Program-made: the position numbers and the translations under genes | The notes under the pieces: model-generated | Seen by the model: the letters and a program-made list of their open reading frames with translations, nothing else | Database searches by the model: none | What the model was told of the DNA's origin: nothing | Shown here: piece after piece, positions 1 to 7,640 of the stretch | Layout: each line of letters starts with the position of its first letter | Numbering within the stretch: the first letter of the stretch is position 1 | DNA from: Marinirhabdus sp050859505 | GTDB lineage: Bacteria > Bacteroidota > Bacteroidia > Flavobacteriales > Flavobacteriaceae | Length of the DNA: 64,000 nucleotides | Reading direction: 5' to 3' | NCBI RefSeq assembly: GCF_050859505.1 | Contig: NZ_CP193934.1 | Coordinates: 1,984,001 to 2,048,000 of the forward strand

Positions 1-306
1 GGTTTTGTAGCTACTATACATATGTTGTTTATAACAGAATTTAACGGCTTGTCACACAGGCAACAAAATAACAAATCGTATGTGCATAGTTGTTTTGAAG
101 ATAATGAGACATCCTTTTTAAAGACACCAGGAAAAGACATTACAAAAGGCGTAAACAAAGTACTTCGGGAAAACGACTTTGATATGTTGGTGATGGTAAA
201 TCAAAGACATTCTTACCTTGAAAATATATTGTATCGTTCTACTATTGAAAAAATAGGAATAGAAATAAACATCCCTTTCTTGGTTTTGCAAAACCTGTAT
301 CGATAA
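1..306 (+). CDS. Universal stress protein, C-terminal part (cut by window edge)
   Basis: The reading frame is open from the first base, so the gene starts outside the window. The visible last ~100 residues match the second domain of the complete Usp proteins just downstream: a hydrophobic strand (MLVMVNQ), a conserved HSYLENILYRS segment, and a final IPFLVL strand. This corresponds to the HNFLENILFRP...VPFLVIP ending of the next gene. Like those paralogs, this half lacks the Gly-rich ATP loop. It is the first of a tandem usp run, 16 bp ahead of the next gene, and probably part of one transcript. Family assignment is firm; the exact stress role is not visible. Confidence 0.8.
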   Translation, partial: GFVATIHMLFITEFNGLSHRQQNNKSYVHSCFEDNETSFLKTPGKDITKGVNKVLRENDFDMLVMVNQRHSYLENILYRSTIEKIGIEINIPFLVLQNLYR

Positions 307-322
307 TCCTAAACTTATACCT

Positions 323-1171
323 ATGAAACGTATTTTATTACCCACAGATTTTTCGGAGAATGCCTACAACGCTATAAAATATGCCGTTCAGTTATTACAG
401 GATGAAGTTTGCGAATTCTATTTGCTCCACACCTATACACCAGTTATAATGAGTGCAGGAAGTATGCTGGACAGTTATTCAGCTTTGACTTATCAGAAAG
501 TAGCACAAGAAAATGCCAAAAAAAACCTTGATAAAATTGAAGCAGAAATAGGTAAAAAATTCCCTAATAAAAACCATAATTATACAGCTATTTTATCATT
601 CAATACGCTAATTGCAGAAATGAAAAGTGTTGTTGAAGAACATACCATTGATTATGTCATTATGGGAACACAAGGTGCAACAGGTGCAAAGGAGGTGTTT
701 CTAGGGACACATACAATGTACGCAATTAAGAAATTAAAATGCCCAGTATTGGCAGTACCGGCGAATTTTGATTACGAGCCTCCTAAAGAAATTTTATTCG
801 CAACAGATTATAAGCTTGACAAAAATAACAAATATCTCTTTATGCTTAGAGATTTATGCGATGCACACCATTCAAGGCTACATATATTAAATTCATACTA
901 CGGAACACCCTTAACAGAGTCGCAATTGGAAAATAAAGCGTTTTTGGATGCTTACTTTATTGATAATGCGCACCTATTTCATATTGCTGAAGGAACCGAC
1001 GTATTGGGCGCCGTAGAACAATTTCAAATAAAAGCAAAGATCAATTTTATGGTGATGATCCATAATAATCACAACTTTTTGGAAAATATACTTTTTAGAC
1101 CTGTGATTAATCAAGTGGTGTATCACACCAATGTTCCCTTCTTGGTAATTCCTTCCGTAAAAACACAATAA
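323..1171 (+). CDS. Universal stress protein, tandem UspA domains
   Basis: 282 residues, the usual length for a two-domain Usp. Domain 1 (about 1-145) opens with ILLPTDFSENAYNAIKYA and carries a canonical nucleotide loop G-x2-G-x9-G-T (GTQGATGAKEVFLGT), so it should bind ATP. Domain 2 (about 150-282) has the fold-defining strands but no Gly loop. Usp proteins are soluble cytoplasmic stress proteins acting by nucleotide-dependent protein interaction; no enzymatic role can be read here. It lies in a tandem usp cluster with 14-16 bp gaps. Start is the ATG 16 bp after the preceding stop. Confidence 0.88.
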   Translation: MKRILLPTDFSENAYNAIKYAVQLLQDEVCEFYLLHTYTPVIMSAGSMLDSYSALTYQKVAQENAKKNLDKIEAEIGKKFPNKNHNYTAILSFNTLIAEMKSVVEEHTIDYVIMGTQGATGAKEVFLGTHTMYAIKKLKCPVLAVPANFDYEPPKEILFATDYKLDKNNKYLFMLRDLCDAHHSRLHILNSYYGTPLTESQLENKAFLDAYFIDNAHLFHIAEGTDVLGAVEQFQIKAKINFMVMIHNNHNFLENILFRPVINQVVYHTNVPFLVIPSVKTQ

Positions 1172-1185
1172 ATTTTTCTACTACG

Positions 1186-2034
1186 ATGAAAACGATACTT
1201 ATACCGACAGATTTTTCGAACAACGCGTATTGCGCACTGTATTACGCAACACAGTTATTTGCTGAAGAAAAATGCACTTTCATTATTGTACATTCTTTCG
1301 AAAATCAAGTTACCAATCTAACCAGTAGAATTGATATTGGCAAAACGGAAGCCGTCGTTGATGAGCTATACAACACCTGCGAATCTAATTGCGACGAGGT
1401 AAAACACAAAATTATTCTTGATACAAATAATAATAAGCACTGTTACAAGACTATTGCTACCTCATTGTCATTATCAAGGGCAATCAACAAATTAATAGCA
1501 AAAGAACAAGTAGATTTTGTTGTGATGGGAAGCAAAGGAAGTACGGGAGCAAGCGATATTTTAGTGGGAAGCAATACGCTAGCGATGATACGGAAAATTA
1601 AGAAAAAACCGTTGCTTGTAGTACCTCAAGAATTTGATTTTAAGCCTATAAAGAAAATCGCTTTTGCCACGGGTTTTAAGAGAGCTTATACTAAAAATGA
1701 ATTACAACCATTATTGGACATTTCATCAATAAGCAATACAGGTATTAAAGTGATACACGTTCATAAAAATAAAAAAAAATCCGATCTCCAGCGCGCCAAT
1801 TCCCATCAGTTATTTAAGCTCTTGGAAAAAGGAAACCCCAAAAATAATTGGTTGCCAGGGGAAACCGATACCTATGATGCTATTACTTCTTTTCTTAAAA
1901 AAGAACAAATCGACCTACTAGCAATGATCTACTATAAACATAATGCAATTGTAAGATTGTTTCGGGAAGCGACGGTAAAAGATATTGCGAAGTACACGGG
2001 TATCCCTTTTTTGATAATGCCCACACTAGACTGA
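1186..2034 (+). CDS. Universal stress protein, tandem UspA domains
   Basis: 282 residues. Domain 1 starts ILIPTDFSNNAYCALYYA and has an intact ATP loop (GSKGSTGASDILVGS, G-x2-G-x9-G-S). Domain 2 is divergent and lacks the loop, ending in IPFLIMPTLD. It is 14 bp downstream of the previous usp and so very likely co-transcribed. The stop codon TGA is also the first three bases of a TGATAAATATCA palindrome that appears to drive the next usp gene. Two domain-1 cysteines (in the CTFII and CESNCDE stretches) are not shared with the neighbours. Confidence 0.87.
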   Translation: MKTILIPTDFSNNAYCALYYATQLFAEEKCTFIIVHSFENQVTNLTSRIDIGKTEAVVDELYNTCESNCDEVKHKIILDTNNNKHCYKTIATSLSLSRAINKLIAKEQVDFVVMGSKGSTGASDILVGSNTLAMIRKIKKKPLLVVPQEFDFKPIKKIAFATGFKRAYTKNELQPLLDISSISNTGIKVIHVHKNKKKSDLQRANSHQLFKLLEKGNPKNNWLPGETDTYDAITSFLKKEQIDLLAMIYYKHNAIVRLFREATVKDIAKYTGIPFLIMPTLD

Positions 2035-2074
2035 TAAATATCATAGTTAGCTTACCATTAGCACGCTACTTTTA
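2032..2074 (+). promoter_or_regulatory. Crp/Fnr-like activator site plus -7 element for usp at 2102
   Basis: Perfect palindrome TGATAAATATCA (2032-2043), 23 bp gap, then TACTTTTA (2067-2074), a one-mismatch version of the Bacteroidota -7 box TAnnTTTG. This puts the palindrome near -41.5 of a start around 2079, with a short leader to the ATG at 2102. The same spacing recurs at other sites in this island. Inference from pattern only. Confidence 0.62.
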
Positions 2075-2101
2075 TCAATAGTATCCTTAATAGAAATCAA
2101 G

Positions 2102-2953
2102 ATGAGAAAAAAGATATTATTACCAACAGACTTTTCCAAAAATGCATGGAATGCACTGAGATATGCCAGTGAATTATATAAAAATGAAGAAGTGGATTTT
2201 TACCTTCTAAATGCTTTTATGGTTCAAAATTACTCCCTCGATACTATGATGGTTGCAGAACCTGGTGAGAAATATTATGAGCAAGTTAAATCAAGATCTG
2301 AACTTGAATTACAAAAACTACTGAAAAGGATTGAAATTCTCAAGATTCCTAATAACCATAACTACTTTACCAAGTCTGTTCTCAATTCACCTTTAGAGGC
2401 CGTAAAGAAATTTGTTGAGGATAAAGACATTGATTTGGTCATTTCCAGTAACAAAGGCGAGACCGATGCTATTGATGTACTCATAGGAAGCAACAGTATC
2501 GATTTTATGGAAAAGGTGCGCAATTGCCCTGTATTTATGATACCTGCGGAAGCGTCATTTAAAGAACCCAACGAAATTGTCTTTCCCACAAGTTTCAAAA
2601 CGCATTTTAAGCGCAGAGAGCTTGTTCATTTATATGAAATAGCCAGAATTACCAATGCACCCATTCGTGTGCTTCACGTAAGCCAAGAAAAAGAACTTTC
2701 CAAAGAGCAAAAAGAAAAAAAGGCTCTTTTGGAAGAATGCTTCGATGGTCTTACGTACACCTTTCATTTTTTGGAAAACGCAGAAGTTCAAACAGGATTA
2801 AATCTTTTTACTCAAATTAGAAACAGTGAGATGATTGCATTCATCAATAAAAAACACACCTTTTTTAGTTCCATATTTTCAAATCCAATGGTTAAAGACT
2901 TAGGTCAAAACGCTACTGTTCCCCTATTGGCTTTGCACGATTTACGAAATTAA
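2102..2953 (+). CDS. Universal stress protein with degenerate nucleotide loop
   Basis: 283 residues in two Usp-like domains. The N-terminus ILLPTDFSKNAWNALRYA is typical, but the ATP loop of domain 1 reads SSNKGETDAIDVLIGS, with the first conserved Gly replaced by Ser, so nucleotide binding may be weakened or lost. Domain 2 also lacks a loop. It has its own predicted activated promoter upstream and leads a likely operon: an eRF1-like small protein, an ATP-cone/nuclease protein and a metallo-beta-lactamase follow with gaps of 10 bp or overlaps. Confidence 0.85.
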   Translation: MRKKILLPTDFSKNAWNALRYASELYKNEEVDFYLLNAFMVQNYSLDTMMVAEPGEKYYEQVKSRSELELQKLLKRIEILKIPNNHNYFTKSVLNSPLEAVKKFVEDKDIDLVISSNKGETDAIDVLIGSNSIDFMEKVRNCPVFMIPAEASFKEPNEIVFPTSFKTHFKRRELVHLYEIARITNAPIRVLHVSQEKELSKEQKEKKALLEECFDGLTYTFHFLENAEVQTGLNLFTQIRNSEMIAFINKKHTFFSSIFSNPMVKDLGQNATVPLLALHDLRN

Positions 2954-2963
2954 ACTATCGATT

Positions 2964-3386
2964 ATGAAAAAAATAGGGCTGTGGATACAAAATAAAAAAG
3001 CTATTGTTGTAATAATTAAAAATGCAAAAATTAATATTCATCAAGTTAATGACAAAAGCAGAGAACTTCCTAAAATAACACACCCATTTGTTTTTAGAAA
3101 TAGTCATAAAATAATACCTCAAAACATAAACATTTGTTTACAACCAAGAGTAGTTCATTTTGCGCATATAATAAATTACCTCTCTGGAGCAAAGCGTATT
3201 TTAATTGTAGGTCCTGACGATACCTCTGAGTTCTTTTACAAGCATTTGAGAAAAACCAATAAGAGTATTTGTGATAGCGTATGCAATGTCAAGCATATGG
3301 ATCATATGCCTGACCCTAAAATTGCAAATTATTTTATAAACTTTTTTAGTATTAAAAATGAAAAAGGAGAGCCATCAAGTTATTAA
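2964..3386 (+). CDS. Small protein, possibly related to the eRF1/Pelota C-terminal fold
   Basis: 140 residues, no signal peptide or membrane segment. It begins IGLWIQNKKAIVVII and has a central ILIVGPDDTSEFFYKHL stretch. Both blocks align with the protein at 15049-15435 (LGIWLDHSTANMI and VLLFGPTNAKTELHNYL), so the two are paralogs in the same island. The GP-x-x-x-K/E-F/L-x-x-Y/H-L pattern recalls the eRF1 domain 3 fold used by host-attachment/translation-associated proteins; this is a remembered resemblance, not a proven one. It lies 10 bp after a usp gene and overlaps the next gene by 29 bp. Confidence 0.6.
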   Translation: MKKIGLWIQNKKAIVVIIKNAKINIHQVNDKSRELPKITHPFVFRNSHKIIPQNINICLQPRVVHFAHIINYLSGAKRILIVGPDDTSEFFYKHLRKTNKSICDSVCNVKHMDHMPDPKIANYFINFFSIKNEKGEPSSY

Positions 3387-4194
3387 ATCCACAGGTGAAA
3401 AGGCAGACTTTTCTATAGCAAAGCTACGAGGTAGTCTTTTTAAGAGTGGTGCCGATGAACTCACTGTTGATAGTATTATCAATGTCGTGCGCGATGAACT
3501 ATATCAGGGCATTTCAACTAAAGAGATATACAACAGGGCATTTGCCCTATTGAAAAACAGTAAATCCATCTATGCTTCAAAATACAAACTAAAAAGGGCC
3601 ATTTATGAGTTAGGTCCTACGGGTTTTCCTTTCGAAAATTTTATCGGTGCGTTGATGGAATATTCTGGCTATCAGGTAGAAGTCGGGAAAATTATGCAAG
3701 GCAAATGTGTCTCGCACGAAGTAGACGTAGTTGCCTCGAAAAACGAACAGCACATTGTAGCAGAATGTAAATTTCACAGCGAAAAAACAACTACCTGCAA
3801 TGTAAAAGTCCCGTTGTATATCCATTCAAGATATCAAGATATTATTGCTCAGTACAAAAATACTCCTAAATGTCCTAACGAAGGATGGGTAGTTACCAAT
3901 ACAAGATTTACGACAGATGCTATTACTTTCGGAAAATGTGCCGGACTCTATTTATTAAGTTGGGATTATCCCGAAAATAATGGACTAAAAGACCGTATTG
4001 ATAGATTGGGATTGTACCCCATCACTGCTTCTACCTTACTGACCAATCGGGAAAAACAATTTTTATTGAGCAGAGAAATTGTTCTTTGTCGCCAATTGGA
4101 AAAAGATGTTTTTTATTTGGATCATTTAGGAATTTCTGAAATAAGAAAAGCAAAAATACTTGCCGAAATTTCAATGCTTTCTAACACCAACTAA
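3358..4194 (+). CDS. ATP-cone domain fused to Mrr-like restriction endonuclease domain
   Basis: 278 residues. Residues about 4-95 look like an ATP-cone, the nucleotide-sensing module of ribonucleotide reductases and NrdR (VIKSTGEKADFSIAKLRGSL, later EIYNRAFALLK). Residues about 95-200 look like an Mrr/PD-(D/E)xK nuclease: GYQVEVGKIMQG, HEVDVVA, then HIVAECKFH supplying the D...ExK-type motif. No partner methylase is near. Together this suggests a nucleotide-gated nuclease in a stress operon. The start overlaps the previous gene by 29 bp, implying coupled translation. The next gene starts 2 bp after the stop. Domain calls are good; the biological role is unknown. Confidence 0.72.
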   Translation: MKKESHQVIKSTGEKADFSIAKLRGSLFKSGADELTVDSIINVVRDELYQGISTKEIYNRAFALLKNSKSIYASKYKLKRAIYELGPTGFPFENFIGALMEYSGYQVEVGKIMQGKCVSHEVDVVASKNEQHIVAECKFHSEKTTTCNVKVPLYIHSRYQDIIAQYKNTPKCPNEGWVVTNTRFTTDAITFGKCAGLYLLSWDYPENNGLKDRIDRLGLYPITASTLLTNREKQFLLSREIVLCRQLEKDVFYLDHLGISEIRKAKILAEISMLSNTN

Positions 4195-4195
4195 T

Positions 4196-5566
4196 ATGAA
4201 TACTATTAAAATACATTTTCTAGGAGCTTCGGAAACCGTAACAGGTTCCAAATTCTTATTGGAAACGCCCGAGCAAAATATTCTTATCGACTGCGGAATG
4301 TTTCAGGGTTTAAAAGAACTTCGAGAACAAAACTGGAAAGATTTCGCTTTTGACGTTACTAAAATTGATACAGTATTGCTAACTCACGGTCACTTGGACC
4401 ACACAGGCTATTTGCCAAGATTTGTAAAGCAGGGATTTAAAGGAAAAATAATTGGTACTGCACCAACATTGGAGATCACCAAAATAATACTATTGGATAG
4501 CGCTAAAATTAATGAAGAAGATGCCGAAAGAGCCAACGAGGAAAACTATAGCAAGCATCATCCCGCATTACCATTTTATACAATGGAAGATGCAGAGCAA
4601 ACGATAAAAATGTTCGCTCCAGCCGAAAAAGATACTTGGCATTCCCTTTCAGAACATATAAAATACCGTTTTAAGTATAATGGTCATATTATAGGCGCTA
4701 CTTTTATCGAACTGGAATTATATGGGAAAACATTTGTTTTTTCAGGGGATATTGGCAGAGTTGAGGATGTATTGTTATTTCCGCCAGAGAAACCTCAGTT
4801 CGCAGACTATCTTTTTGTGGAAAGTACTTACGGTCATAAACTTCATCCAAAAGAAAGCGTATCAGAAAAGCTCATTGGGCTCATCAAAGAAACCGTACAT
4901 AACCAAGGAACACTAATTATTCCTACATTTGCTGTGGAACGTTTACAAATGCTAATGTATTTACTTTGGAAACTAAATAGTGAAGACCTAATACCAAATA
5001 TTCAAATTTTTATTGACAGCCCAATGGGAAATAAAGTATTGGGAGTGTTTGAAAGATTTGCCAGTTGGCATAAAATTCCACCCGCAGAATTTAGTGCTAT
5101 GAAACACCGTATGAATATTATTACTTCATACAAAGAAACCTGGGAAACCATAGATGACCCCAGGCCAAAAATAGTGATTGCTGGTAGTGGTATGGTTACT
5201 GGGGGCAGAGTATTGACGTATCTTAAGCAATTGATTGATGAAACTTCTACGACTGTTTTATTGGTAGGGTATCAGGCGGAAGGCACGCGTGGTCGTCAGT
5301 TACTAGAAGGAGCTCACGAATTAAAATTCTTTGGGAAATATTATCCTGTTAAGGCTAAAGTTGACCATATGGAGAGTTTATCTGCACATGCAGACCAAGC
5401 TGGTATTATAGATTGGCTAAGTGAAATAAAAAATATTCCTAAAAATACTTTTTTAATTCACGGTGAGCCTACTGCACAAGATGTCCTGCGCGTAAAACTA
5501 AAAGACACATATGGCTGGAACGTTTCAATCCCGAAACTATATGCTATTGAAGAGATTTTAATTTAA
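4196..5566 (+). CDS. Metallo-beta-lactamase-fold RNA-processing exonuclease (beta-CASP family)
   Basis: 456 residues. The N-terminal metallo-beta-lactamase core has the di-metal motif THGHLDH (HxHxDH, about residues 63-69) and FSGDIG with the bridging Asp. The middle and C-terminal parts are beta-CASP/KH-type: GSGMVTGGR, then DHMESLSAHADQAGI and a final FLIHGEP His motif. Family members are CPSF73/Ysh1-like ribonucleases in the cytoplasm. I chose the ATG at 4196, directly after the preceding gene, because it starts the first beta strand (MNTIKIHFLGA); an in-frame ATG at 4160 lies inside the upstream gene. It overlaps the convergent LOG gene by 4 bp. Confidence 0.88.
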   Translation: MNTIKIHFLGASETVTGSKFLLETPEQNILIDCGMFQGLKELREQNWKDFAFDVTKIDTVLLTHGHLDHTGYLPRFVKQGFKGKIIGTAPTLEITKIILLDSAKINEEDAERANEENYSKHHPALPFYTMEDAEQTIKMFAPAEKDTWHSLSEHIKYRFKYNGHIIGATFIELELYGKTFVFSGDIGRVEDVLLFPPEKPQFADYLFVESTYGHKLHPKESVSEKLIGLIKETVHNQGTLIIPTFAVERLQMLMYLLWKLNSEDLIPNIQIFIDSPMGNKVLGVFERFASWHKIPPAEFSAMKHRMNIITSYKETWETIDDPRPKIVIAGSGMVTGGRVLTYLKQLIDETSTTVLLVGYQAEGTRGRQLLEGAHELKFFGKYYPVKAKVDHMESLSAHADQAGIIDWLSEIKNIPKNTFLIHGEPTAQDVLRVKLKDTYGWNVSIPKLYAIEEILI

Positions 5567-6315
5567 TATTTTCTTCGATTTTCACCATACCACCATTTTG
5601 GTTGATATTTTTCTTTTACTAAACCAAATTTTTTAATGGCGTGCTCTTTTATGTGTTCTATTACTTCTTCAGTAGAGTCGGTGACAAAAAGTAGTTTCAT
5701 TTCTTCAGGGCTAATACTTTCATTTTCTGTCATCAATTGAATGTGTTGATATAATTCTTTATGGTAAACAGAATCAAAAATAACAATGGGAAAATTTTGT
5801 ATCATTTTGGTCTGTATTAAAGTTATAGCTTCAAAAAGTTCATCCAAAGTGCCCATACCTCCCGGCATCACCACAAAGGCATAAGAATATTTTATCATTA
5901 AAAATTTTCGAACAAAAAAATAAGGAATATTGATCCACTTATGGAGGTAAGGGTTAGGTTTTTGTTCAAAAGGGAGAATAATATTTACACCTACAGAATA
6001 ACCTCCTGCTTCAAAAGCACCTTTATTGGCAGCCTCCATAATTCCTGGTCCACCGCCCGTCATAATCGTAAAACCTAAGCGTGATAGTGCGGCACCAATT
6101 TTTTGGGCGTTCTTATAGTGTTCGGAATCCCTCTTGAAACGTGCAGACCCAAAAATAGTAACACAGGGACCTATAAAGTGCATTCTTCTGAAGGCCTTAA
6201 TAAAATTGTATTGCACTTTTAAAGTGAAAACAAATTCCTTTAACCTTGAACGAGACCCTTGTAGAAAACGTGATTCGCTTTTTTGTAAGTGAAATTTAGT
6301 GTGTTGGGTTTCCAT
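5563..6315 (-). CDS. LOG family protein (TIGR00730-type Rossmann fold)
   Basis: 250 residues. Diagnostic motifs are TGGGPGIMEAANKGAFEAGG and the signature PGGMGTLDELFE (PGGxGTxxE). Family members with this signature cleave nucleoside 5'-monophosphates to base plus ribose phosphate (cytokinin-activating LOG) or nucleotides such as AMP; the substrate here cannot be read. There is an N-terminal extension of about 45 charged residues. It runs convergent to the metallo-beta-lactamase gene. Its promoter shares one palindrome with the divergent gene at 6586, with a perfect TAATTTTG -7 box. Confidence 0.87.
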   Translation of the reverse strand: METQHTKFHLQKSESRFLQGSRSRLKEFVFTLKVQYNFIKAFRRMHFIGPCVTIFGSARFKRDSEHYKNAQKIGAALSRLGFTIMTGGGPGIMEAANKGAFEAGGYSVGVNIILPFEQKPNPYLHKWINIPYFFVRKFLMIKYSYAFVVMPGGMGTLDELFEAITLIQTKMIQNFPIVIFDSVYHKELYQHIQLMTENESISPEEMKLLFVTDSTEEVIEHIKEHAIKKFGLVKEKYQPKWWYGENRRKY

Positions 6316-6359
6316 TTTATTATTTCATTGCATTGACTAAAATCATCTTTATTTCTCCT

Positions 6360-6433
6360 CAAAATTAAAGGAGATTGCCCTTTCATTAAATGACAATTGT
6401 CATTTTTTAAATTAGTCTTCTACTATATCTTAG
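6360..6433. promoter_or_regulatory. Bidirectional Crp/Fnr-like promoter: LOG (-) and 6586 gene (+)
   Basis: A perfect palindrome TGACAATTGTCA (6391-6402) is flanked on both sides by exactly 23 bp and then a -7 box. On the minus strand this is TAATTTTG (6367-6360), a full TAnnTTTG match, for the LOG gene. On the plus strand it is TATCTTAG (6426-6433) for the gene at 6586. A symmetric site could activate both directions. Geometry is seen directly; the regulator is inferred. Confidence 0.66.
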
Positions 6434-6454
6434 AATTTTAATCACAATTTAAAG

Positions 6455-6558
6455 ACGTTACTGTTTTTCAACAATCCGATTCATGAATTGCTAAAAAGTT
6501 AGATACTGCACTTTTAGAAATAGAGTCCAAAAATCTAACTATCAAAGTTTAGTAACGT
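6455..6558 (+). other. Nested inverted repeats in the leader of the 6586 gene
   Basis: Outer arms ACGTTACT (6455-6462) and AGTAACGT (6551-6558) enclose inner arms AGTTAGAT (6497-6504) and ATCTAACT (6533-6540). All four are perfect 8-mers. They lie wholly between the predicted start site near 6438 and the ATG at 6586, so the transcript leader would fold into a two-tier stem. Function unknown; it could be a regulatory leader, an RNA stability element or an independent small RNA. Confidence 0.45.
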
Positions 6559-6585
6559 TGAAATGAACCGTTAAAATCTATTACT

Positions 6586-6975
6586 ATGAAAAAAGAGACC
6601 ACAGAAAGCGATTTGCATTCACGTGCCTTAGTCTGGAAAACTATCTCACAGGAGACACAAGAACTACTGCAACGCATTGAGAAAATATTACATATAGCCA
6701 AGCTAAATTTAGATGCATTGGACACAGAGGAAGCTTTAGAAGGATTTTCTAATACTGCTAAACATTATTCTGAAAGAAATGAACGCTTGCAGCAACGAAT
6801 AACTCATTTTGAAGACAAACTTTCTGTTATGAATGAATGTGATACTTCAGAATGTGATTTGGAATTTTCTGATGAGGTAGAAGCTATTTCAATGGAGGTG
6901 GAAAAAGGCAAAAACGGTTCATCAATACTCGCTTCCGAAATTAGCTCTTACACCGATTGTAAACTTTCAGATTAA
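6586..6975 (+). CDS. Unrecognised acidic, probably coiled-coil small protein
   Basis: 129 residues, no signal peptide, no membrane helix. Residues about 15-80 are helical and heptad-like (ETQELLQRIEKILHIAKLNL, then HYSERNERLQQRITHFEDKL), followed by an acidic, Cys-containing tail (NECDTSECDLEFSDEVE, ending SYTDCKLSD). I recognise no family. It is expressed away from LOG from a shared palindrome and has a long, structured leader. The next transcription unit begins just after its stop, with its own palindrome. Composition (short helical, acidic) resembles the two proteins at 7197 and 7641, but no clear alignment is visible. Confidence 0.6.
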   Translation: MKKETTESDLHSRALVWKTISQETQELLQRIEKILHIAKLNLDALDTEEALEGFSNTAKHYSERNERLQQRITHFEDKLSVMNECDTSECDLEFSDEVEAISMEVEKGKNGSSILASEISSYTDCKLSD

Positions 6976-6987
6976 AATTCTGTAAAC

Positions 6988-7030
6988 TGATTAATATCAT
7001 TTTTAAACCTTCAATAGAACACTACATTTA
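6988..7030 (+). promoter_or_regulatory. Crp/Fnr-like activator site plus -7 element for the 7197 operon
   Basis: TGATTAATATCA (6988-6999), 23 bp, then TACATTTA (7023-7030). This predicts a start near 7035 and a leader of about 160 nt before the ATG at 7197. A second palindrome, TGATTGAGATCA (7108-7119), lies inside that leader and has no -7 box at the expected place. Confidence 0.58.
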
Positions 7031-7134
7031 CTTTGTAATTTCATAAAAATTCTCAACAATTATCCACTTTAATTTGATCTCAAATTGCTATTTAACTGAC
7101 CAAAAAATGATTGAGATCACATAATATTATTATG

Positions 7135-7179
7135 AAAAGGCAGGGGGTGTTATTAAGGAGATGTCCGTTGCCTTTTTTT
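7135..7179 (+). terminator. Terminator-like hairpin in the leader of the 7197 operon (possible attenuator)
   Basis: AAAAGGCA (7135-7142) pairs with TGCCTTTT (7169-7176) and is followed by a U-run (Ts through 7179). It lies downstream of the predicted promoter and 17 bp upstream of the ATG at 7197, so read-through would be needed to express the operon. A 17-codon open frame (7132-7185) spans the hairpin and could be a leader peptide, but it has no visible ribosome site. Confidence 0.45.
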
Positions 7180-7196
7180 ATTTAAGCTGAAATAAA

Positions 7197-7634
7197 ATGA
7201 ATACACATTTAGAATATATTGAATGGCGCGACCCAAAGGGACTGCACGAGGATACAAGACAATCCATATCAGATCTTACCTTTTTAAAAGATGAGCTTCA
7301 GTTTTTAAAGAATCTTGTAGCGGAACACACTTTGAAACTTATCTACGAAATAAGGTATATAGACAGTAAAGCAATTTTCAAACAGTTGACAGACCATACA
7401 AAACAAATTGAAAAATTGCTTAAAGAATTAAAAGAGCATAGTAATAATCTTGAAATTGTATTGGATGATGATGAAGAAAATGTTCTTGGAGAAATAAGGG
7501 AATATAAAAACGAACACTATAGGTTAATTATATCCGAAATGAATTTTCACTCAGATGTAAAGAAGACGAAAAGAGCGATTTTTCAAATTCTTTCTGAAAT
7601 AAACAAAAAAGGCAAACAAAAGAAGTTGTCGTAA
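7197..7634 (+). CDS. Unrecognised coiled-coil protein, paralog of the next gene
   Basis: 145 residues, soluble, highly charged and helical. Residues about 5-45 (YIEWRDPKGLHEDTRQSISD, FLKDELQFLKNLVAEHT) align with the next protein (KIVQWSTPEELHEECMDW, FIKDEQRFLDELITKYT), showing a tandem duplication. The family is unknown to me. It leads a three-gene unit (gap 6 bp, then 15 bp) ending in a lipoprotein. Regulation is suggested by the palindrome promoter and leader hairpin upstream. The protein could be a scaffold or stress-induced binding partner, but no catalytic motif is visible. Confidence 0.62.
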   Translation: MNTHLEYIEWRDPKGLHEDTRQSISDLTFLKDELQFLKNLVAEHTLKLIYEIRYIDSKAIFKQLTDHTKQIEKLLKELKEHSNNLEIVLDDDEENVLGEIREYKNEHYRLIISEMNFHSDVKKTKRAIFQILSEINKKGKQKKLS

Positions 7635-7640
7635 CATTTA

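Noticed and set aside
3358..4194. NrdR-type regulator (from the ATP-cone)
   Set aside because: There is no zinc ribbon and the C-terminal half looks like an Mrr-type nuclease.
7108..7119. TGATTGAGATCA as a further activator promoter
   Set aside because: No -7 element lies 23 bp away on either strand, so I did not count it as an activator promoter; it may act as a repressor or secondary site.
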